Below are positions 48,509 through 60,725 of a DNA stretch of 64,000 bases, piece by piece (positions within the stretch are counted from its first letter, which is position 1; every line of letters starts with the position of its first letter). The notes under the pieces were generated by a model. That model had not been told where the DNA came from. It saw only the letters and a program-made list of their open reading frames with translations, and did no database searches. This DNA is from Haemonchus contortus. Taxonomy: Eukaryota > Nematoda > Chromadorea > Rhabditida > Trichostrongylidae. A program made the translations under genes and the position numbers. Location: positions 23,327,272 through 23,391,271 of the forward strand of contig LS997565.1 of NCBI GenBank assembly GCA_000469685.2. The letters are read 5' to 3'.

Positions 48509-51500
48509 ATGGTGAGTAAGTTGCTTTAAATTCATCGTGTTTTTGTTTTTCGCTTTGATTTGGGTGTGTTTCCTGTGTGGGGATGGTGTCATTCGGCGCC
48601 TCCGTTCTTTGTGGGCAGTTCTTTGCAGAACATGAGTTTTTCTAGAAAAGTATGGCTGTTTGCAGAACTGCATAAACATGAAAATTGTGACTTTTTATGA
48701 TTCACAGTAAGTGAAATTGTAGGGTGAGATGATTAAATGATGATTTCAGCCTTCGAAGAAGGTTATTAAAAAGAAGGTTGCCGCTCCACCAGCGCAGCTA
48801 CGTGCAGCAGCGGTTCAGAAGGAGGTGAAGAATCCTCTCTTCGAAAAACGAACGAGGAATTTCAATATTGGTTAGTCGATTCAAGTGTTGCTAACTTTTT
48901 TCCTCACGTTATACTGAAGAGCAATTTTATATCCTATTCTTCTTACATCTGTTTTTCTGTAATTCCTTTGAAAATTGGTATACCTTGAATAGTTTTGAAT
49001 AATCTCTTCTACCGCGCTAGAAGCTTCTCAAATACGCTGCCAAAAATATCAGTGCCGCGAAATGATATCACAGGTGGGAAGTGCTTTTGAAGGATTGGAA
49101 CTGTTTGTAAATGAAAAATGTGGCGTTAAGTTTGCGAGGAAAATGTTCTCGTCGTCAAACTTCCTCCACATCGTATAGGAAATTCGCAGCTACCGTAGCT
49201 TGCTCCCTTTGAAACATTGCGTACGCATCGAGCTTATTCAGGAACGGAAAATTCGCGATCCCCATTGCGCTGTAGGTAATAACCGAAATGCAAGCCACAC
49301 ATACTCGTTTGGGCACACAACTTCTTTATTTACCCTGCCTTCGACACCCGCTCCGAATGCTACTCATTTACGTGCACACATAGCATGGGCAGTGGCTTGT
49401 GGAAGGCCACCTGATATCCTCCCAGATGAAGCCTTGGAAACACTGACCTTGCAGTTCCACGAGCGCAAATCTGCTTCGATCTCTTTTGTGGGATTTGACT
49501 CTACATTGTTAGCCCTCAACTTAGCATCTACTCCCACCTTTGTTAGTTCTCATCTTAGCACCCACTCCCGCCTTGGTTTTATGAGTCTGCTGAAGCAGTC
49601 AAATCCAAAACTAGACGTGAGTATTACCGTCAGACAAAACTAATTCATTTGAACTACTCTGGGGATTCATAGGTAGCAAGCAGTCTCGTCCTGGAGCGTG
49701 TGAGCTGGGCCTCCAAGATTTGTTTGATGTTCTAGGCATGTCACTCAGCGAAATTATGGTTTGGATTTTTCGTCCTCTGTAGTGTTTAAATGTTGTTTCG
49801 CGGTACTTTGATCTGAGATGGGTAGGGTTGAGGGTCGCCATTTCTTTATGTTATAATTACAAAATTATTTCGTTGCTACATGCGAAAGGCCAGGAGCTAT
49901 CTGTGTGATCATGCTTATCGCTTCACTGTCTTCATTCTGCTTATCCCTTTCCCCAACACTTGCGTCTGAGGTAGATGATGTTAGGAAGTTGTTTTGCCGT
50001 ATAACATACTCCACAATCTTTGATTAGTCCGGTTCACCTTAGAAATTTTTACCAACTGAAAATAGATTAGCATGAATTGAGGTTATGATAATATGAAATA
50101 AAAGTCAAAATATAGCTGTCCCCAAACCGATGTGACTTATTTTGAATGGTAGAAATAGTCAAAGTTGGCATTGTAAATTCAGGCTATGGGAATTTTTTTC
50201 AAATCTTTTCAGATTTTCAGAAAAGTGACTCCATGCGAAATTGTCTTCTTTCACCCTTGGTGTAGACTTCAAGAAAATGTAATGAAATTGGTTTCCAAAA
50301 ACCTCCAACATGACTTTTCTTCGAAAGCGGTAGAGTCAAAGGACGAGATTTGTCATGTGTGTCGGTGCAAGTGCTCAGTAGTTCTTGATGGGAAATTCAG
50401 AGATAATTTCAGAAAGGGAGAAGTACCTAATGATGTAGTATGTAAAAAAAAATCTCCAACGATCCAGTAGCACCGTTGAGTTGGAAACCATCGTGTAAGG
50501 TAGTATAAGATCATGGTCTATTTAGTTTTTTCGATTTACAGGTTTTTTAATTATTAGTTATCTACGGTCTATGGGCATGCAACAATGTAACGGGATGGAA
50601 AGCCCGTTCTCGTTGTTGCTTCTGTTCTCATATCGGAGAGTACAACGACTTTTTGTCTTTATTTTCGCTCAAAATAGTCCACAATCGACTTCCTTGCAAT
50701 TTGGCATGATATGTTAAAGAGAAACCTGCTTTCTTGTACTTTGTGACGTTTCAGACGTTTCAGCTGAAAATTTGGTATTGTGCTGGTTGTTGTTGTTTTG
50801 AAAATATCTGCTTTAATGCTTTTAATGGCAAAAAAATCGATCAATCAATTGATAATGACATTCGTACGGAATAGAAGTAGGTTATGATATGATCTTATAG
50901 GTTGCGATATTCAACCTAAACGTGATGTTACTCGATTCGTAAAGTGGCCAAAGTACATCCGCCTGCAACGCCAAAGGGCTGTGCTCCAGAGACGTCTGAA
51001 AATCCCTCCACCAGTGAACCAATTTAGGACGGCGGTAGACAAGCAGACATGTATGTCCCTAACTGAATATTGGCCGCCGGTCTTTCCCCAAAACAATTTG
51101 TTTCAGCTTCTCAACTCTTCAACCTTCTCAATAAGTATCGTCCTGAATCTAAGGACCAAAAGAGGGAGCGTTTGCGCAAGCGTGCTGAAGCTCGTGCTGC
51201 TGGAAAAACTGAGGAAATCACTAAGCGCCCCCCAGTTGTTCGCCACGGTGTCAATACCATTACTCGCCTCGTCGAGACGCGCAAGGTTAGTCATGATGTC
51301 CGGTTACATCTTTTGAGCCCCCGTAGTTAATTTCCTCTTAAAATGATGTAGTTCTGCTGATCTTGTAGGCGCAGCTTGTTCTGGTGGCTCATGATGTTGA
51401 TCCCATCGAGATCGTGTTGTTCCTGCCAGCCCTATGTCGTAAGTTCAACGTACCATATGCCATTGTCAAGGGAAAAGCTGCACTAGGAACTGTAGTCAGA

Positions 51501-51777
51501 AGAAAGACCACCTCAGCACTTGCCATCGTCGATGTAAACCCGTACGTCATTGATATGAAATCTTGTTGCTGTCGCTGATACAATTATTCATGAGCAACTT
51601 TTTAGTGAAGATCGATCTGCACTGTCCAAGCTTGTTGAGACTGTATCGACGAACTTCAACGAGAGAGGAGAGGAGATCCGAAAACACTGGGGAGGAGGAA
51701 TTATGTCTGCAAGATCGGAGGCAAAGAAGCTCAAGATTGAAAAGGCTCGTGCTAAGGATCTTGGAATCCGTGCATGA
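48509..51777 (+). CDS. rpl-7A: 60S ribosomal protein L7a (eL8)
   Basis: Six exons: 48509-48511, 48750-48870, 50901-51050, 51107-51285, 51369-51541, 51606-51777; total 798 bases, 265 residues plus stop, the usual length for nematode eL8. The first coding exon is only the ATG. Landmarks, in order: [100 protein letters not shown] and [13 protein letters not shown]. These include the L7Ae-type RNA-binding fold of the large-subunit protein. There is no break. Intron 2 is long (2.03 kb, 48871-50900); the others are short. The overlapping frames at 50981-51316 and 51563-51898 are shadows of this gene. Confidence 0.97.
49200..49643 (+). other. Unrecognised 147-codon open frame inside rpl-7A intron 2
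   Basis: The longest unbroken frame in the intron, with a Ser/Thr/Pro-rich middle. No signal peptide, membrane span, acceptor near the start or family pattern is visible. It could be chance; listed because the intron is unusually long for a ribosomal protein gene. Confidence 0.2.
50579..50619. ncRNA. Stem-loop in rpl-7A intron 2
   Basis: GCAACAA pairs with TTGTTGC and AACGGG with CCCGTT across a small internal loop, closing on an 8-base loop. Ribosomal protein introns often host small nucleolar RNAs, but no C/D boxes and no clear H/ACA boxes were found, so this is only a structural candidate. Confidence 0.25.
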
Positions 51778-53459
51778 TTGTGTTACACTTGTTTTGTTGA
51801 TAAATTGTTACATTTTACGTGGTTCTATGTATAACAATGTTGCGTCATCTGGGATAGGACTCCATAAGAATGGCTCTCATTTCCAAATGACCGTGTGATG
51901 GGAGATTTTTATTAGAGGACGCTGTAAAAGGGTGTCAAAGCGAACTACTTGTTGACGCGTAATCGCTTTAATGAATCAGCTTTGACGTTATCCGATTCCT
52001 TGAAAGGTGGGAAGCATCACGCTGCATAGGCTTGTGGCTGCAGTCGGCATTTTCGTCAGCCGTGCTTTCGCTTATGTCAGGCTTTTCTTATGAGGCTGCT
52101 GTGTTAATCATGTGCCGGCCTGCATTTCGTCCCAGTATTTTCGGTAGTTCGATCCAGACTGAGCGTCACAACTTCAGTGCTGGTCTCCGTACTGTGTTTT
52201 CACAGTTCAACTTTATTGAAAATGCAGGGAGCAAGAAATCCCTGAAACCTAGAATTGTGAAAGTGAGAATAGCGAGTGGTATTGCGGAAGGCAGCCTTGT
52301 AAATGTGTTGAAGCACCAATGGTGTTTGACCATTTAGTAGTCGGCATAGATGGGTAGAGATAAGAGGTTCTCAATTGAGTACACAGAATTGAAATCCACC
52401 GACTGATGGTGGCATAACTCCAATAATTGTACAAAACCTATCGAAAACATCAGATCGTCATGGTCAAGGCATGATATAAGAGCAGTGACCATGTTCGATC
52501 CTCAAATAATGTTAGTGTGATATCTTGATGTCTTACCAATTAGGCGTTCTCATCCTAGGCCTCCTCCAAGATGTTAGAACATTTACTGGATTAACGTTTT
52601 GAGAAGTCTTTGCGAGTTCAAAACTTTCGCACACTCCGAGTGTCCTAACCCCTGCTTGATACCGGTGGCAATAGGGGTTCACACTGTTGGAAGTAGTTAT
52701 GGGTCATGAGTTAGCATTCAGCATTTATTCAGAATTTTTTGCATGCACATAAGCACATGAAATTGACAAGAAACGAATAATTACCTGCATTAGAACAAAC
52801 AGCAACACATGAATATACCCCAAAGCGAGCAGCAGAAGTAAATAAATAGGTTAATTAAAGTAAAAGCGATGAAATGACCAGTCTCCCAAAAAAGATGTCG
52901 CCCAACCAAATGCGTAAAGAAAATATAGTATGCCACTCACTAGAAAGCGCGTCGCCTGTCGTCTGTCATTCTGTCGTCTGTCGTTCTGTCGTCTGTCGGT
53001 ATGTGTGTCTGTCACGAAATTCCTCAGCTCTTTCAGATCTGCCTGGAGAAACCGGGTCAAGCGTGGATGGGTGGGCCATGTCCCGAGAAGTATAAACCTC
53101 ACATCAGCTTGACGGGGACAACCCTGACGACGAGATCAGATATATGGAGCTAACAGGAAACTCAGGTGGAAAAGGTCTTCAAGTAGGTAAGCAAGCCGCC
53201 GCTTTTATTCAACTAGATTAGACAAGGCTCTGAAGCTGTAATAGAAGCGCGTATTCATGATGAAATGATGATTAAGTAGTGGCTAATGAAGTACTCTTCC
53301 AAAGGCGTTTCTCTTGACGTCACATTCCACACAACGAGGTACAACTTGAGATTAGGAAGTAATGGTCTCGAATGAACGAGATCGTGGGCTTCCCGGAGGT
53401 ATTTCGATATAGCCCTTATAAATGAATAAGGATGAATCCATAACTAGCTTCATTTTATA
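51778..53459. other. No supported gene
   Basis: A 101-codon plus-strand frame at 52032-52337 is not recognised. A repetitive, GC-rich patch lies at 52950-53100. A short acidic frame at 53104-53170 might be an upstream exon of the transposase-derived locus. Confidence 0.4.
52958..53012. repeat. Short tandem repeat of CTGTCGT-like units
   Basis: Six to seven imperfect copies of (T)CTGTCGT/CTGTCATT, followed by GTGTGTCTGTC. It looks like a microsatellite at the edge of a dispersed repeat. Confidence 0.7.
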
Positions 53460-55240
53460 GCCTTCCTCATAAGTGGAAAGTTGACTATCAAGGACGTAGA
53501 GAGGTTATTTGTCGAAGTGAAAAGCTTAATGCCAGTTTTTTCTCCGACTACAATGTTCACGGTCGAGGCACCGTGCTTCTTCAACAGATCTGGAGCAGTC
53601 TTTCCAGAATTGCCCGCTAAGCTCCATCTCTGCAGGTTTCACATTGCGCAAACGTGGAAAGAGAAACGAAGGAAGTTGTAGAGATTCGAAGAATTGAGTG
53701 ATTCCGGTAACCATGAGCATGTCGGAAAGAAAAGTAGTGCGAAAATTTAGTCCTTACTGCGTTCGATGGTAACTGAAGCCCTTCGGAAGTTATTGAAAGA
53801 GAGACAGCTGGACAAATTTTTAGAGGCGTTTCACAGAAATTTTGGCTTACCTTCGAGAAAAAAATCAAAACACAATGGCGGAGTATTTGGAGCGAAACTA
53901 CCTTAATATTAGCAGCATTTATGCGTGGGACATCAGAGTAGTTGGTATAATTTGTATTAGGACGGATACCAAGCTGGGCTGACTTTGCGAATAAAGGAGC
54001 CATCCTCGACACCACAATGTTCAGTGAGAGGTTTCATTTGAGGATAAAGGAGGAATTTTTGCATCGAAACTCCAGTTGCCGCCTCAATGCGTTTGTAGAG
54101 CTTTTGGTCAATGCTGTTGAAGATCTTTCCGAGTCTATAGTGGCGAAGGTAAAAACACATTTTAGTGGTTGTGGATCACAAAACATCACCCAACACGTCT
54201 TTATAGGACCGTCGTCGATTTTCTGCCGCTGCGTATAGGTTGCAAGAGACTAATAAGAACCACAGAGGAGCGGAGACTGTTTATACACAGGCACCTGACC
54301 TCGTAGTCAGCGTAGCAACGAAAAAGTGGCTGGTACGAAACACAGCCAAAACGGAAGAATTTGGCGTGATCTATGAAGGACCCTGTCCATGCGATGAATC
54401 GGTAAAGTTAACGTTTCACATTTATAACGAGCAGTTTTAGTAGCCTTGGCACCCTTGAGTGATCACACTGCTTTTCCTGTGTCGTATCCAGAAGTAATCG
54501 AGAAGTTACCTAAATATCTGTGTTATGTTATTTATTCGTCCTTAAATTAATACGCACTGCTGGTGTTGTGTTTACGCGTATGTCTGGACTTGCACGTGCC
54601 TCTAAACTCGAAGTGGAATCAGTTGCCTGCATCGGCATGCGGGGGGATACACAATCCCGAAAGCTTACCACCAACAGAACGGGCTATATCTGCTGTACCT
54701 ACACTGGAGCCCCCCTCCCCCCCCCCCCCCATGAATATGCCCACGACAGTAGCACAAGAGCGTCGTGAAGCGCGTAACCATCTGTTTAGTGCTATCAAAA
54801 GTGTGGGTATTAATAGTTAAATATGATTAATTGCGAAAGATAACAGATTTCCAACAATTCAGACTTTTTAGACTTGTGCTGTACATAGTCGAAGCCAACG
54901 CTACATCGCTAACTAAGCTCGACACCGACGAGGCAATGGACCATCTGAAGAAGATTTTACTTACATACAATTGGCAGCAGAAAGCGGTCCATCTTTTCCA
55001 TGAGGTACCCTCGCCGTTCGTCCAGAAATGGTGCGAATTGGAGGTAAGCCTATATTATCTAGAATACCGCTCCACCAGGTGCCCATTTACTCGATTGAAG
55101 GATTGGGAACACACTTATCTTCTTATTAAATCTTTTCAGTGACGGAAGGTAAGGAAAGAAAGAGAACCAGCTGAAGACCCACACGAAGAGGTAAGACGAT
55201 CAACGGAGACGCCATCCGATGAGGAGCAAGACATTGAACA
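53460..55240 (+). pseudogene. MULE-type transposase with SWIM zinc finger, degenerate
   Basis: Segments appear in the order of a nematode MULE-like transposase. The DDE-fold part is at 53481-53681 (VFPELPAKLHLCRFHIAQTW). The ERFHLRIKEEFLHRN segment ends at a donor at 54148. Exon 54207-54390 carries RFSAAAYRLQETNKNHR and PCPCDES. A SWIM-like finger lies at about 54549-54640 (WTCTCL, stop, TRSGISCLHRH), then tail segments at 54660-54810, 54870-55043 and 55139-55240. An in-frame TAA at 54603-54605 sits between the Cys-x-Cys and Cys-x-His halves of the finger. The Asp expected before the VFP segment is replaced (FTVEAP). The finger itself otherwise keeps its metal ligands. It is either a dead element or a domesticated gene with a recent stop; exon limits are approximate. 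Confidence 0.65.
54712..54731. repeat. Poly-C tract
   Basis: About 18 C in 20 bases inside the transposase-derived locus, coding for a Pro run in one frame. Similar C runs at 59702-59715 and a G run at 26871-26884 are likely assembly-sensitive spots. Confidence 0.8.
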
Positions 55241-57526
55241 AGGTGTATGCAGCTTTCTTACTATTTCGCTCATCTCTCTTCTCTCTGTTGTCTCGCCTGT
55301 CGCAATTTCCCATTTTCAAGAGAAAAAAGAAGGACTAAGACGACCTTCCATTCCTACTTACTAAAAAGTTCCAAACATGCAAGTTACAGTAAAAATCAAA
55401 AGCTCTGAAACCCTTTCAGGCCACTGGCAACAACAAGCTGCACGTCGACCGAAACGTCCGTGACACTTCTACTATAAAGCAACCTGTACTGGGAAAATAG
55501 CCGAAACGTTGTACATATTGTAATAACAATCACGAGATAAGATATTGCATTAATAATCGCGAAATAGAGATTTGAATATTAACTTTTTGTTTCTGAGTCT
55601 CATCGTGGGAAGTGGATGCATCTCGCTTCTCAAAGAAACTATACCGGCTGAAAATTCTAATAGGGATAACCGTTAGAAGGGAATCGTGAAGGCGAGGCAA
55701 ATAAGTTCATCACAGACCGCTTGGTATAGACATTATCGAGAATACAATCACAAAAACAATTTCCTATTTTTGAAGTAACCCTATTGAAGAATCCATGTAC
55801 TTGTAATGTAGATCTAGCAGATTTAAATAAACTTAGTACGTTACCTACAATTTTGGCCATTGGTGATGAGTTTGTCACAAACCCTTGCACTATCGAGCTG
55901 TGAGCCGCGCTATCAGCTGACGGTGTTACAAGATGACTCTTGATGGTATTTCAGGGCGGAGCGGCGACCGAGAAGAACTTCAACAGAGAGTCGGCTACAG
56001 CTCGCCACCGAGGACGGCGGCCCCAGGCTTTCCATCTCGTTGGGGCGAAGCCCTGGACACCACGAACATATGCTCCTTGATCTCTTTCCCTGTTTGGTCT
56101 TATGTAATTACTATTTTCTGTGATTGTTTGTTATCATGTAATTTATTAATTCCTATTGTCGCGTGTTTATCTGTTATTAATGTTATTAGGATAAGTTGTA
56201 TATGATTTAAAGGTTTTCCTTCAGAAGCAGAGATTGAGCCCGCTTCTCTGTGCGCGCGAGCTCACTGACCATGAATGTAGCCCGTGAAATATGCAGGAGA
56301 AAGGGCGACGAAGATCTACGCTACGCTACGGCATACGTGTGAGGCGAGCTATTGTAGTATACGCTGAATTCAAGAAATGTTTTTTCAGGAGCATCAAAAC
56401 ATAAGGGAGGATCTCATTTACGCTGGAAAACAAGCCGTCAAAAGCTTTCTGGCTCTTATCGCCAAAAATAGTGATGCAGACAATGGTACCACATTATAAT
56501 GGTATTTCATGTGCATTGCCATCACAACGTTTACAACCATTTTGCAGAAAATATGGCGGACGAAATCAGAGCGGCGATTTGCCAGTCAGGTCGGGAGAAG
56601 GCGTGCGATACAGAAGAACGCGAACCTATGGCGAAACCGATCTGTCTGTGAGACCGCCAGAGATAGGTTGGTTCAGCGACCAGTCCGTGAAAATAGCTTC
56701 AAACTTGGGTAATTAAACGTTTATACAACACCCTCCAGAACAACGATGCGTATGAACGAACAACAAAAACAATGCGTGCGAGCGGACAACAAATGAAACA
56801 TAAACGTAAACATAAACAATGAGAGTGAGAGAAGGAATGCGCAATCCAACAATGAAACATAACCCATTCTATAAAACAACAACAACGAGAATGAGAGGTA
56901 GATTGCGCGATCCAGTGTGGTGCGCTGTTCTCACGCGCAATTTTGATTAATGGAGATCACCCAGATCACCTTCGTGATACTGTCACTGTGGAGAATGTTC
57001 CAGAATATGTCCAAATTCGTTACGAACAAAACCACCCAAGTTGTTTACCTATTCATATCAAGATACTTTCTATAAAGAGAATTAGGCTAGGCTTCTCTAC
57101 ACTTGGTTTTCTCTTGGAGTTTCTTTCATCTTGCATGGTGATAAAACTCTTTGAACCGAAGGCGAAGGGAATTTCACCTCAAAAAACTAATTTCCTCGAA
57201 GTTCCACCTTCTCATTATTTTCATCATTCGCCATCACTCTCATGACTAAGAGACCTAAATACCAAGGCACTAATAGGTAAAATAAAAGGTACCTCAATTT
57301 ATCTCAGTCCTACTCAAGTTCCAACACCCCTAAAGATACGACATGCATATATATATATACATGTATATATAAAAGAAAACTCTCAAATACTTCGACAATT
57401 GAATACTGCGACAACAACCAATAAACCTACGTGTCAGGCCGCTCGAACTTAGGGCTTTATAGCTTACGAAGTGTTGCGTGACATGGAACCGCTCGACGCC
57501 TTCGGGCTTCGCTGCCCGAGTCGATC
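55241..57526. other. No supported gene
   Basis: A possible further exon starting after GGTATTTCAG at 55954 (Gly/Arg-rich) could extend the transposase-derived locus, but no join was proved. An (AT)n microsatellite lies at 57344-57372. Confidence 0.4.
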
Positions 57527-57770
57527 ACTGCATTGTTGTTCGTATTGCATCATATCTTCGTCCTCGAACAACTTCTAATGGAAGGACGACGTAGCAGCTC
57601 GATTCGACGATGGCACGCAGACACACTCTCAGACAGACTGGTGTTTAGGCAAGAGCACGCGTTCACTCTGGCCGACGCGCAGACGCCGATAAGCGATTCG
57701 CACCGGGACCCCCCGCGCGCCCTTCCAGACGTGGCCCCTTGAGAAGCGGGCCGAAGTCACGGCAAGGGGG
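57527..57770 (+). repeat. Direct repeat, left copy
   Basis: Shares ordered blocks with 59980-60185: GCATCATATCTTCG, CTCGAACAA/CTCGAGCAA, a CACGCAGACACAC block, GCCGACGCGCAGACGCCGAT and AGAAGCGGGCCGAAGTCACGG. Identity is roughly 70-75% by eye. GC content rises sharply here. Confidence 0.6.
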
Positions 57771-59979
57771 ACGGCGAAGATGAACGGAAGGGGAGACCAG
57801 CGGCGGCGGAGCCAAGCCGTCCTTACCTATTGCGACTGCACACACGTACCCTGGCTACGTGAAGAACTGCTACGCGGAGGCGAGGAAATATAGCGTTGCT
57901 GCGGTGTCGTGCGTGAGCGGTAGCGCTCGTCACGCTGTGGGCAATACGCGTCCCGTGAATAGCGGTATCTACGCGATAGCGAATGCGCATGTGCGCGAGA
58001 GTATCTACCGCAAGGAATCGGGCTACGTCTCGAGAAACAATCGTAGAAATTATGACATTCTCTGTGGGTAGAGAAGTGGCAACTAGTTTCGACCCGCGTG
58101 CAACTACGCTGATGACACTTGGCACTGTATAATATCTACAACAGCTGCAGTAGATAGTATAGTAATGGAAGCCGTGATGGGCGTGATGCTTGTGCGCGCG
58201 ACTTGGAGCCTTACTCTAGGCCCCTTGCTCTCTCGCTCCTACGTTCGCTTCTTGCTTTGATGACATTGTGCGTTGACTGTATCCATCCCTGAGACATGAG
58301 GGCCTCAAAACGCGAATCACCGGGAAGGCGAACAATAAGGGCGATGTTTGCGCGGAGAGTACGCAAGCTACGACAACGAGATGAACTTCGCAGTTGTACC
58401 GAATCGACAACACCATGAAATGAAATTAAGCTGGTTCACTACGGAGAATAGAAGTTAGAAGCCTAAAACAAGGTCTAATTCAATGACACCAAGAAAACTA
58501 TGATATGAGTATAATTATGAATGACGTAAGGCACGATATTAATGAGGAAGTTATGTTCGTCGAACAACGAAGCAATGCTTTCTTCATTGAGGATACACGA
58601 GGAACTGGATATTAGTCTACGCTGGAGGGTCTTATGGACACGGCATTAGTGTAATGAAAATAACTTAAGCGAGAACATATTCTGGTTTGCGCGAGGCAGT
58701 CTGAGCCGCCTCTACGAATCAGCTACGCAGGTTATGTCAACTTATAGACAGAGATTGCCTACGCTTATAATTCTACTGATGACCTACGACATAGACTACC
58801 GCGTCCAGTTCGACCAGTTAACAGAAAAAAAACCAACGGAACTACAAGAAGCCAACAACTGAAGTGTTAACTATGACGAGAATGTGTGTATCTGAGGAAT
58901 GAGCGGTGAGCTCGCCGAGACCTATTATTATACAACAAGCCTAAATTGGCGCGCGAAGCAAAGGAGGCCCACCGTTACGCGATTTTGGTTCTGCGAGCGG
59001 AGTTAGATTTGGTGTGTTGATGCACGAAAAAAAGCAGCAGTTGCGTACCGATCGACAAATAGCACACAGGTTGATGATAAAGTTTTTTTATCTCATGAAA
59101 CGATTAAGACGATTCAATAAAACAAATGAATCACTAGTACAAAAAGAATACACACAATTATCACTAAAACGAATGCAATCCTACAAAACACAGAACCTGA
59201 ACAACTTACGGCAGTAGGCAGCCCTTCTGCCTTAGTGCACGGCGGGACTCTAGGAGCACTCTGTCGACGGCCGCCCTCGGCGCGATCAGTTTCCAACTAC
59301 CGCCGTTGCCCACGACCCCTTTCCATTTTCTCGCGCACTTGCTTACTCTATGTACTGCCCCGACCTTTGAATACCGTCACATTGCGGCTCAAACCCCAAC
59401 TAACATAACAGCGAGGGACAAGAACAAGTGATTGCAAAATTATTACGACATTATAACAAAGGATGAAAAACAAAACGAAAATGCTGTGCAGGGAGGGAAA
59501 ATAAGCGGCAAATGTACTGCTAAAACTGCGCTCACTACCATGTATGTATATAATAAAAGGATAGTCGTTATATGATTTGTCGTCGATATATATGAAAAAT
59601 GGCCAAAAACGCCCTAACACGGGCTGTTGAGCGACATACGAAAAAGATCAATATGTTGACATTACTTGCACTGACACTAGACGTAGGCAGGAGGTAGTGG
59701 CCGCCCCCCCCCCCCGTTCCCCCGTCCGATCGAACTTAACGCTAACTCGACGTATAACGACTGTCCCTACTCCGGTTTGTGCCACTCTAGACAAGGTGGG
59801 TGAGAGTCAGGTCCTTCACGAGGAAAAGCAGGGTAACACAAAGCTAACGCATGTGAGTTGGTATTCACGTTTATGCTTGTAAGCGCATTGCGGCAACTAT
59901 AGGGATAAGGGGCTAGGAGTGAGCGCGAGTGAGGTCCTATCACTAAGGCCTAACGTGGGTTTCCCACTCGTCGAATGGT
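57771..59979. other. Unclassified interior between the direct repeats
   Basis: About 2.2 kb, GC-rich in its first 450 bases then mixed. No transposase, reverse transcriptase, rRNA or tRNA pattern was recognised on either strand; open frames are all under 100 codons. Confidence 0.4.
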
Positions 59980-60185
59980 CGTACCGCATCATATCTTCGT
60001 TCTCGAGCAAGCTCTAACGGCAAAACGAAGTGATAGTGGCAGCCGGATCCCGCACTGACACGCAGATACACCATCCGCTCTAGCCGACGTGCAGACGCCG
60101 ATAAGCATTTGGCGCCGACACCCCGCTCAACCTACCAGGCATAGAACTATAAGAAGTTGGGTGGAAGCCACGGTGAATAGGGTTC
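59980..60185 (+). repeat. Direct repeat, right copy
   Basis: Counterpart of the 57527-57770 repeat, same orientation, 2.4 kb away. The divergence suggests an old element or an old tandem duplication. Confidence 0.6.
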
Positions 60186-60285
60186 GCGTATCAACCGACA
60201 TCCTGCCTGTGATAATCTTAATTGCTGTCACATGATCAAGTTTTTTTCTTCTACACTGCAGAGGCTCCGACCGAGTATTTTTTTC

Positions 60286-60725
60286 TCACAATCCCTCTAG
60301 GTATAGCGATATATTTAAAACTATGGCATGAATTAATATCTTCCCAGTTCTTTCCAGTAAACTATTGTGAATAGCCTCCAATCTTGATATAAACTTTTTA
60401 TTATGCGGATAGAAAATAGCATTGCCATACTCTAGAACATTTCTCAAGTGCCACGGGTAGCTCCCATATCTACCTATCATACCAGCCTAGAACCGCATTA
60501 ATGGCTTTTTGAATCAACGCTGAATCTGTTTTTGATCTTGTAGACCTGCAAATTTTAACACCACCAGCAAACATTTTGCATTTAACGCCTAACTCCTCGT
60601 CAAACTGTGGAAGGTTGTAGGTATAAATGGAAAACAGCACTCGTGATAAGACGCTGTCTCGTGGAACTCCGCTCGGAGCTGACTTGATGAAGGAAAAACT
60701 GTTCCTAACCTGAACTTGAAACGAG
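60286..60725 (-). pseudogene. CR1/jockey-like LINE reverse transcriptase fragment
   Basis: Minus strand. 60725-60540 gives SFSFIKSAPSGVPRDSVLSR-LFSIYTYNLP and FAGGVKICR, matching the SGVPQGSVLxPLLF and FADDxK motifs of non-LTR reverse transcriptases. 60480-60286 gives NVLEYGNAIFYPHNKKFISRLE, matching the later ILEYGxxxWxP-KKxIxxLE segment. The two are too close together, so an internal deletion of roughly 100 residues is inferred. The catalytic Asp pair is replaced by Gly-Gly, and stops interrupt the frame. Confidence 0.75.

Noticed and set aside
50981..51316. 111-codon frame overlapping rpl-7A
   Set aside because: Shadow of rpl-7A exons 3 and 4 in another frame.
53617..54015. 132-codon minus-strand open frame
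   Set aside because: It lies opposite the MULE-like transposase, whose segments on the plus strand match a known family order.
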